The notes under the pieces are model-generated. The model was given only the letters and a program-made list of their open reading frames with translations. It made no database searches and was not told the origin of the DNA. Position numbers and translations under genes: made by a program. A stretch of DNA of 12,055 nt from Methanosarcinales archaeon. GTDB lineage: Archaea; Halobacteriota; Methanosarcinia; Methanosarcinales; Methanogasteraceae. The stretch is from NCBI GenBank assembly GCA_030672345.1, contig DAOVGO010000182.1:1-12055 (forward strand), in the 5' to 3' direction. Positions within the stretch are counted from its first letter, which is position 1. Each line of letters opens with the position of its first letter. Positions 6,630 to 12,055 of the stretch are shown piece after piece.

Positions 6630-8462
6630 CTACCCGTCCGGCAGCATGATATGGAATGTCGTTCCTTTGCCAACCTCGCTCTCTACCCAGATCACGCCAC
6701 CGTGCGCCTCGATGATCCCCTTCACAATCGACAGCCCGATGCCAGTTGTGCCTGTTGTGTGCTGCATCGAGTCTTTCAGTTCATAAAATGGCATAAAAAT
6801 GTTCCCGAGCTCATTTTCAGGGATGCCGACCCCGGTATCGCTGACACGGATGTGTATACCGTCGGTTTCGACGCCCGCATCGACCCTGATCGTTCCAGGT
6901 TCTGGAGTGTACCGCGCCGCATCATCGAGTAGATGATACATCGCATAGACGAGTCTTCCCCGATCGCACGTTATGATTATGTCATCAGGGATGTTTACCA
7001 CTATATTGTGCCCTCTTGAATCGGCAAGCGGCTTTGCATGCCCTGCCGCATTCTCCACCAGCCGTTTGAGCGATGATCTCTCTTTTGTGAGTTTCAACTG
7101 CTTTGATTGGATCTCAGACAGGTTCAACAGATCGCCGACCAGACCAATGAGCCGATCTGCGTTTCTATTCATGATTTTTAGCTTCGATATCTGGGCATCT
7201 GTGAATTCGCCGAGTGTGCCGTCGAGCGAGAGATCGAGATAGCCTTTGATCGTGGTAAGCGGGGTTCGCAGTTCATGGGCGGCTATATCAATGAATTCGG
7301 ATTTCATCTTGTCCAGTTCCTTCAGTTCCATATTCATGCGCTCCAGTTCTGCCGTTTTTTCTTCGATATCGTCGGCATTCTTCTTCAGAACATCAGCCAT
7401 CCAGTTGAACGAAACCGCAAGTTCACCGATCTCATCAGCCCGTTCAATGTTTACGCGCTTTGTAAGGTCGCCATCAGCGATTGCTTTGGCGGTACGTGCC
7501 AGTTCGGAGGTTGGTCTGGATATGCTGCGCGCAAGAACGCCCGCAATGATTATGGACAGTATGACCGCGAAAAGGATGGCAACAGCGAATTTCGTAATCA
7601 TCTCATGTTTCATATCGTTAAATGGTTTTTCAAGTAATCCCACGTATAACATTCCAATTATGTTTCCGTCAATATCGTATATCGGATGATAAGCCGTTAT
7701 ATACATCTCATTGACAACAAAAGCACGATCGATCCATTCACCATGGAAAATCGTTGCGGTTCCAATATCTTGATTTTCGTACTTTTCGTCCTCATAGACG
7801 ATGCTTTTGATCCGGTCCACGATTTCGTAGTTTCGATTGATCAGATGCCCGCCATAGATCACTCCGATCAGGGTGCCGTTGTGATAGATCGGAGATGCAG
7901 CCTTGATCATCATTCCTGCGGTCTCGTTGGTTCTCGATGTCGGCTTTGCCTTTGGAGTGTCGACGAACTCTGTGTGTGCATGTTCTACGAGGTGCGCTCC
8001 CTCAAGCAGCAGTTTTGGTCTTGGAACGATCTGGGTCGATACCGCGGTCATGCCGGCGAGCGATCGCATCACCAGCGGGTCGTCTGCCTGCGAGTCCCCA
8101 TAATTACTGCTCTGCCCGCGCACCACCACCCTGCCCGCGGCATCGGTGATCACGAGGAGGTCGAGGTCTCCATCATCCATTATTCTTTTCAATTTATATT
8201 TTAGAACATCAGTATCGTTGTTAGCCAGTGCGGTCTGGATCGGTTCGATGTTCGCTGTGAAACGGACCGAATCCCTGACTTTCTCCATCCTGTAATTGTA
8301 TACCTCCTGCGCCGTGTTGAGATCTGATCTGACACTGTCCTGCGCCTGTTTCACAACGATTTCATCGATGGAATGAATGCCTATCAGGGTCGCGAGACCG
8401 AGTGACAGCAGCGAGATGAACACGAACCAGAGTACCAACCTCCTGTAGATAGTGATCCCCAT
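6630..8462 (-). CDS. Membrane sensor histidine kinase (Cache-HAMP-HisKA-HATPase)
   Basis: An about 610-residue sensor kinase (numbering here counts the GTG at 8465 as residue 1). Transmembrane helix 1 is at about 10-30. An extracytoplasmic Cache_3-Cache_2-type sensor spans 31-290 (VITDAAGRVVV at 105-115, GTATIFHGE at 235-243, MYITAYHPIYD at 254-264, GMLYVGLLE at 271-279). Transmembrane helix 2 is at 291-312, HAMP at 313-367, a coiled coil at 365-392, and HisKA carries phospho-acceptor His397 in AAHELRTPL. The HATPase domain has G1 DTGVGIP (543-549) and G2 GTTGIGLSI. The N-box reads HLLDDAARYT, with Asp515 where Asn is normal. Compared with the family, the sensor lacks about 30 residues between GTATIFHG and EWIDRAFV. 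No response regulator is present, so it is an orphan. The ATG at 8462 suits the upstream TATA box; the GTG at 8465 is an alternative. It lies 103 bases downstream of the symporter gene on the same strand. Confidence 0.92.
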   Translation of the reverse strand: MGITIYRRLVLWFVFISLLSLGLATLIGIHSIDEIVVKQAQDSVRSDLNTAQEVYNYRMEKVRDSVRFTANIEPIQTALANNDTDVLKYKLKRIMDDGDLDLLVITDAAGRVVVRGQSSNYGDSQADDPLVMRSLAGMTAVSTQIVPRPKLLLEGAHLVEHAHTEFVDTPKAKPTSRTNETAGMMIKAASPIYHNGTLIGVIYGGHLINRNYEIVDRIKSIVYEDEKYENQDIGTATIFHGEWIDRAFVVNEMYITAYHPIYDIDGNIIGMLYVGLLEKPFNDMKHEMITKFAVAILFAVILSIIIAGVLARSISRPTSELARTAKAIADGDLTKRVNIERADEIGELAVSFNWMADVLKKNADDIEEKTAELERMNMELKELDKMKSEFIDIAAHELRTPLTTIKGYLDLSLDGTLGEFTDAQISKLKIMNRNADRLIGLVGDLLNLSEIQSKQLKLTKERSSLKRLVENAAGHAKPLADSRGHNIVVNIPDDIIITCDRGRLVYAMYHLLDDAARYTPEPGTIRVDAGVETDGIHIRVSDTGVGIPENELGNIFMPFYELKDSMQHTTGTTGIGLSIVKGIIEAHGGVIWVESEVGKGTTFHIMLPDG

Positions 8463-8485
8463 CACATATTTATTGGTGCGGTTGA

Positions 8486-8500
8486 CATAAAACGTTTATG
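8486..8500 (-). promoter_or_regulatory. Possible kinase promoter with overlapping inverted repeat
   Basis: On the minus strand CGTTTTATG (8494-8486) is a TATA-like box whose centre lies about 28 bases upstream of the ATG at 8462, which suits a leaderless transcript. It overlaps a perfect 6-bp inverted repeat CATAAA-acg-TTTATG (8486-8500) that could be a repressor site. The box is not consensus, so this is a suggestion that the kinase can be expressed separately from the symporter. Confidence 0.4.
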
Positions 8501-8565
8501 ATGATGCGGGAGGATTTGCGGCACCACGCCATGCATGGGCAACAGTCCGGCGGTGGCAGGGTAGG

Positions 8566-10404
8566 CTACACCGTCGCCGCAGCCACATCTGTAACCTCAC
8601 GGTACGCCGCAAACATCTCTGCCCTGATATCATCCACCTGATCCGCATCCGGCTCGGCAAAGATCCATACCTGATCCTCGCCGCCATGCACGATCCTCGG
8701 ACATGCAAGCATGTCAGTGCTCGACAGCCGGTATGCGACCTCAACCCCGCTCGGTGCGATCCATGCATCAGTATCTGTGAGTTTCAATACCAGTTTGCCC
8801 CAGTCGAACCTGCTCTTCGTCTTGATCACGGCGCTGAGATGGATGCGTTCTCCTGAAGCATACTCCTCGATCCCGCTTTTGAACCGCTTGTATGCAGGGT
8901 CGCCTGGGTCCACTGACGCCTTCTTCAAGAAACGCTCTGCCACGTCGGCAAAGAACGGGGCAAGCCTGCGATCATCCGATTGCGGCGTTGCGAGCGATAC
9001 CCCGACAAACGTGACTGCGCTCAGCAATACCCCAATCAAAACGCCGTGTTCGATGAGAAGTGGTGAAATATCATCCAATTTCCCGAAATACGTAGCTTCT
9101 GCAATGATCAGTGTGATCTGGGCGCCGCCGCCGATGACCAGCCCTGCAAGAGCCCCCTGCGCGGTCGCACGCCTCCAGAAGAGTGCGCCCATGATCGGAA
9201 GGAAGTATGAGGCGGTGCCGATGACGGTCGCCATGATGACTGCATCAAGGATGGTCTCAACATGCATGCTGATTGCAGCAGAGATTGTGATCATCGCCAC
9301 GATCAGGATGCGGTTGATGGTTCGCATCTCGCCCATGGTCGCATCGGGTTTGATGAACCGCTGGTAGATGTCTCTTGATATGCAGGATGCGCCTGATGTC
9401 GCAAACGTGTCTGCGCAGGACATTGAGGCTGCGGCAAAGCCGATTGCGATTGCTGCGATGACGACTGGCGATGCTGCAAACGTGTCCTGGATGAATGTGA
9501 GGTACAACTGTTCGGCAGCGTGCGGATTGGTAGGCACCTCATACAGCGAGTGCAGTCCGATCGCCGCAAGGAAACATGCGCCGAATACGACCGCAATCAA
9601 CACCGAGCCAATCAGCATCCCTGATCTGGCTGATTTCACGTCTCTTGCCGCCCATACACGCTGCCACGGGTCCTGCTCCGTGACCCAGCCCGGAAGAATG
9701 GCGATCTGCATGATGAAAACGCCGACGATCCCGCCAAGAGCGAACAGATTCCAGAAACCAGGCTCCATAGCGCCGAACAGGTCTGACACGGATACGCCCG
9801 GACCGTGCGCCGGCGTAAAGAGCGCAATTGCACCAATCAGAACCGCAAGAGCGGCAAGGAAGATGAACTGGATCGTATCTGTCCAGATGACCGCTCGCAG
9901 ACCCCCGAGCGTCACATACAGCGAAATTGCGATGACCATGATCGCCACCGAGTAGATCGGGGGTATGCCATAGAAGACCTCCAGCACATAGCCGAACCCC
10001 TTGAAATCGGCGACCGCAAAGAGGATCATCACGATCGTAATCGCTATCGCAATCGGCGCCCGCAGCACCGGACCATACCTGATCTCGATCAGTTCGGGCT
10101 GTGTCAGCGACGGGAGCCGTTTGATTCGTGGGACGATGACCGCGATTAATGCGAGTGCAATGATATTCGGCGCCACAAAGATCCAGATCGATCCAAGCCC
10201 GATCGAGAGGAACATCCCGGTAACACCGAACAACGCACCCGCGGTGAGCCACGATGCCGCCGCAGACATCCCGATGTTTGCAGTCCCGATCTCCCTTCCC
10301 GCGATCCAGAAATCGGTCATAGTCCGCTGTTTCTTTGCAAAATGCCATCCAATCGCGACCAGTGCAGCGATATATAATACGAGTAATATCAGGAACGTGT
10401 ACAT
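8566..10404 (-). CDS. Sodium:solute symporter family protein (SSS) with long soluble tail
   Basis: A 612-residue LeuT-fold secondary transporter of the inner membrane, coupling Na+ entry to uptake of an organic solute. About 13 hydrophobic helices cover residues 2-475. SSS hallmarks: SAAASWLTAGALFGVTG (47-63), LTQPELIEIRYG (100-111), GGLRAVIWTDTIQF (167-180), QDPWQRVWAARDVKSAR (244-260) and the core-helix signature AASMSCADTFATSGAS (325-340), where SCAD sits at the expected Na2 sodium site (usually SSxD). Residues 476-612 form a hydrophilic tail of about 135 residues (DWGKLVLKLTDTDAWI in the middle) that I do not recognise; simple PutP-type members stop near 500. The substrate cannot be told from sequence. 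The start is ATG 10404 with GGTGAG 5 bases upstream. The histidine kinase gene follows on the same strand, suggesting a shared role. Upstream lies a decayed spacer, so the left neighbour in the old operon is lost. Confidence 0.93.
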   Translation of the reverse strand: MYTFLILLVLYIAALVAIGWHFAKKQRTMTDFWIAGREIGTANIGMSAAASWLTAGALFGVTGMFLSIGLGSIWIFVAPNIIALALIAVIVPRIKRLPSLTQPELIEIRYGPVLRAPIAIAITIVMILFAVADFKGFGYVLEVFYGIPPIYSVAIMVIAISLYVTLGGLRAVIWTDTIQFIFLAALAVLIGAIALFTPAHGPGVSVSDLFGAMEPGFWNLFALGGIVGVFIMQIAILPGWVTEQDPWQRVWAARDVKSARSGMLIGSVLIAVVFGACFLAAIGLHSLYEVPTNPHAAEQLYLTFIQDTFAASPVVIAAIAIGFAAASMSCADTFATSGASCISRDIYQRFIKPDATMGEMRTINRILIVAMITISAAISMHVETILDAVIMATVIGTASYFLPIMGALFWRRATAQGALAGLVIGGGAQITLIIAEATYFGKLDDISPLLIEHGVLIGVLLSAVTFVGVSLATPQSDDRRLAPFFADVAERFLKKASVDPGDPAYKRFKSGIEEYASGERIHLSAVIKTKSRFDWGKLVLKLTDTDAWIAPSGVEVAYRLSSTDMLACPRIVHGGEDQVWIFAEPDADQVDDIRAEMFAAYREVTDVAAATV

Positions 10405-10409
10405 GTTAT

Positions 10410-10437
10410 CTCACCGATACCATTTTCGCGTAAATTG
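10410..10437 (-). promoter_or_regulatory. Symporter promoter and Shine-Dalgarno site
   Basis: On the minus strand GGTGAG (10415-10410) precedes the ATG at 10404 by five bases and matches the archaeal anti-Shine-Dalgarno core, which decides this start. An AT-rich CAATTTA (10437-10431) lies about 30 bases upstream of the ATG and may be a weak TATA element. If both are used, the leader would be only a few bases long, which makes the TATA call doubtful. Confidence 0.4.
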
Positions 10438-10700
10438 CGTCGTTGTGGTCGCATAAGGCATCGGGCTCGATGGCATATATACCTGTTGTTTCCCTGAGGC
10501 TGCCACATTACGCAAGTGTTAGAGTACCTGACCGAACTTCGCGGTCCAATACTCCATCTTTCTGGCAAGATATGCTAATATCCCAGGGTATGTCCTGTAT
10601 TTGTGCTTTATCTCCCCGGGATCGGTCAGGTCGAATAGTAATTTTCACACTGATTGCTTGTCCGTGCGATCAAACCATCCGGAGCTTCTAAATCTTTCGA
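10438..10700. other. Decayed spacer between symporter and helicase fragment
   Basis: This stretch of about 260 bases holds no convincing gene. Plus-strand frames read as low-complexity or unstructured peptide and do not continue the helicase. On the minus strand, 10644-10519 carries a protein-like frame that could be the tail of a lost gene (listed separately). The loss of the helicase N-terminal half just to the right makes this a likely rearrangement zone. Confidence 0.5.
10519..10644 (-). pseudogene. Possible remnant of a protein C-terminus (sulfatase-like?)
   Basis: A minus-strand frame of 41 codons with no start, closed upstream by TGA (10647-10645) and ending in TAA (10521-10519). It contains KLLFDLTDPGEIKHKY and ends AKFGQVL. 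LFDL-x-DPGE resembles the C-terminal block of sulfatases and alkaline-phosphatase-superfamily proteins (LYDLxxDPxE). The neighbouring frame immediately upstream (EAPDGLIARTSNQCENYYS) could be its continuation after a frameshift. The resemblance is short and unproven. Confidence 0.25.
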
Positions 10701-10726
10701 CAGGGGGCATACAGATCGTCTGGCAG

Positions 10727-12055
10727 ATGAGGGAGCGCATAGACCGCCTGAAAGAGAAACTCGTGCTGGACGTCTCTGATATCGTGCTTGAGATTCTGGA
10801 CGCATCAGGTCTGTCACGCCAGTTCACGCTTGACAGCACAAGGCAGAGCAGAGAAGCCCTGATGAACCTGCGAGACCTGTATGAGATGGCTGAACGGTTT
10901 GAGTCCGCTCACGGCAAGGATCTTGGCGAGTTCATCGCATATCTGGAGATACTGGACGAGATGGGAAAGAATCCAGCCAGCGCAAGGATTGTTGCGGATG
11001 ATGCGATAAGCCTCCTGACGATTCACGCCTCGAAAGGTCTGGAATTTAAGGTGGTCTTCGTGACCAATATGGCTAAAGACAAGTTCCCGCTACTTAAGGT
11101 CGGTGTTGCGCCCCTCATACCTGTTGAACTGATGGAACATTACCTCGTTATCTTTGAGCAGGACCACGGTTCAAAATCGAAATTGGCAGCCGCGATCAGG
11201 GAGCGGAAGCGGGAGATCAAGCTGGAAGAAGAACGCAGGCTCTGCTACGTGGCTATGACCAGAGCAAGGGAGCACCTCTGGCTGACCCTTGCAACCCAGT
11301 ACAACGGGCGGGAGCGGCTCCCGTCCAGATTCCTTGAGGAGATCGGATACGACAACTGGAGGGCACAGGACGCTTCCCGGCTGGATATGCCGGGCATCAC
11401 CTACCTGCATGATGAGCAGATCAAATCCATGGAGAACGTGAGGGATAGCGAGCTTGAAAGAGAGAAAGCACGCAGGAAAAGGCTGATCACAGAATCCCTT
11501 GACGCGGGTTCGCTTGAGGAGAGTCTGGGGCATCTGCTGGCGTATCATGCACTCAGGGATGACGATGATCCGGGCAATGAGCCGGACTATATCGAGATCA
11601 TAACCCGCAACCGGGCGGAACTGGACCCGTGCCCCCATGTCAGGGAGATCATCAAAAGAAACAGGAGTGCCGAGGGTATGCCGGTTCCTGCGAGGATCAC
11701 CTTCAGCGTGACATCCATCAACACATACCTCAGCTGCCCCAAAGTGTATGAACTGCGTAACGTGCTGAACATGCCGACCCGGGCTATGGAAAGCCCGACC
11801 GGAGCGATGAAACTCGGGAGTTTTGTGCACCGTGTTCTTGAGGAAGCTGTGAAATTGAAGGTTAAGAGCAGGGAACAGCTGGATGCGGTCGTCTCTGACC
11901 TTGCTGAAGAGGATGAGTGGAAGGGCGTGGATATTGAGCGGGTTAAACCAATGCTGGATGTCTTCTGGGGGCGTAACAGGGATCGCATCCGGAGCAACCT
12001 GATGGTCGAAAAGAAGTTCACAGTGCCGCTTGGCGGTCACCTCTTCAAGGGGTTC
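10727..12055 (+). CDS. 5'-truncated UvrD/RecB-type helicase-nuclease (runs off window)
   Basis: C-terminal part of a superfamily 1 helicase fused to a PD-(D/E)XK nuclease, the architecture of AddA/RecB-like DNA end-processing enzymes. Numbering from ATG 10727: a helical 2B-like region (1-90), motif V LTIHASKGLEFKVVFV (from 97), motif VI RRLCYVAMTRAREHL (from 170), a charged linker (about 200-320), then the entrance of a RecB-family nuclease: SVTSINTYLSCPKVYEL (from 327) and GSFVHRVLEEAV (from 364). The window ends at LGGHLFKGF, just before the expected catalytic D-R-I-D strand. The Walker A, Walker B and motif III-IV regions are absent. The frame is open upstream to 10532, but nothing there looks like helicase, and family-like sequence begins near 10706. 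Alternative starts are GTG 10664 or none at all. It is therefore either a pseudogene beheaded by rearrangement, an assembly junction, or a stand-alone C-terminal subunit. Without motifs I-II it cannot hydrolyse ATP by itself. Confidence 0.85.
   Translation, partial: MRERIDRLKEKLVLDVSDIVLEILDASGLSRQFTLDSTRQSREALMNLRDLYEMAERFESAHGKDLGEFIAYLEILDEMGKNPASARIVADDAISLLTIHASKGLEFKVVFVTNMAKDKFPLLKVGVAPLIPVELMEHYLVIFEQDHGSKSKLAAAIRERKREIKLEEERRLCYVAMTRAREHLWLTLATQYNGRERLPSRFLEEIGYDNWRAQDASRLDMPGITYLHDEQIKSMENVRDSELEREKARRKRLITESLDAGSLEESLGHLLAYHALRDDDDPGNEPDYIEIITRNRAELDPCPHVREIIKRNRSAEGMPVPARITFSVTSINTYLSCPKVYELRNVLNMPTRAMESPTGAMKLGSFVHRVLEEAVKLKVKSREQLDAVVSDLAEEDEWKGVDIERVKPMLDVFWGRNRDRIRSNLMVEKKFTVPLGGHLFKGF

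Noticed and set aside
8711..9367. Plus-strand open frame of 218 codons and others opposite the symporter gene
   Set aside because: They mirror the symporter's coding frame; the minus strand has SSS signatures and the plus translations look like antisense artefacts.
10443..10691. Plus-strand 82-codon open frame before the helicase fragment
   Set aside because: It is in a different frame from the helicase, has no recognisable motif and no convincing ribosome site.
11171..12040. Long minus-strand open frame (289 codons) opposite the helicase
   Set aside because: It is antisense to a plus-strand frame carrying clear UvrD motif VI and RecB-nuclease motifs; its own translation shows no family features.
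1..12055. CRISPR array, insertion-sequence ends or integrase gene
   Set aside because: No regularly spaced repeats, no transposase or integrase frame and no paired terminal inverted repeats were seen; the only notable repeat is the trpG-end duplication.

Overview
The window reads as a chromosomal segment of a euryarchaeon, probably a methanogen- or anaerobic-alkane-oxidiser-like lineage near the Methanosarcinales or Syntrophoarchaeia. That placement is an inference. It rests on archaeal TATA boxes (TTTAAATA) placed for leaderless starts, a GGTGA-type Shine-Dalgarno, a short 428-residue ThiC, an archaeal DUF234 ATPase, a Cache_3-Cache_2-type membrane histidine kinase, and moderate GC of about 50%. 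No rRNA, tRNA, CRISPR array or intact insertion sequence was found.

Layout. (1) 3-1282, plus strand: the 3' end of trpE and all of trpG, overlapping by ATGA (anthranilate synthase). (2) 1289-2704, minus strand: a DUF234-type P-loop ATPase, followed by a 59-bp degraded direct copy of the trpG 3' end at 2733-2791. The ATPase gene is therefore bracketed by two copies of the trpG terminus, and the trp operon stops there. (3) 3057-4343, minus: thiC, with a TATA box positioned for leaderless transcription. (4) 4528-6599, plus: a single-domain AAA ATPase with a long unrecognised N-terminal region, translationally coupled (ATGA) to a PhnP-like metallo-beta-lactamase-fold hydrolase. (5) 6630-8462 and 8566-10404, minus: an orphan sensor histidine kinase downstream of a sodium:solute symporter with a long soluble tail. 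(6) 10405-10700: a decayed spacer that may hold a short protein remnant. (7) about 10706 to the window end, plus: the C-terminal half of a UvrD/RecB-type helicase-nuclease that lacks helicase motifs I-IV and runs off the window.

How the genes work together. TrpE and TrpG form one enzyme, with TrpG supplying ammonia for anthranilate synthesis. ThiC makes the thiamine pyrimidine. The AAA/MBL pair is co-translated and probably functionally linked, but its substrate is unknown. The kinase and symporter could form a sense-and-import unit (inference), although no response regulator is present. The ATPase insertion flanked by trpG ends and the beheaded helicase suggest at least two past rearrangements.

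There is no clear new defence or metabolic system here. The most interesting items are the trpG-end duplication around the ATPase, the coupled AAA/MBL pair, and the truncated helicase-nuclease beside decayed sequence.
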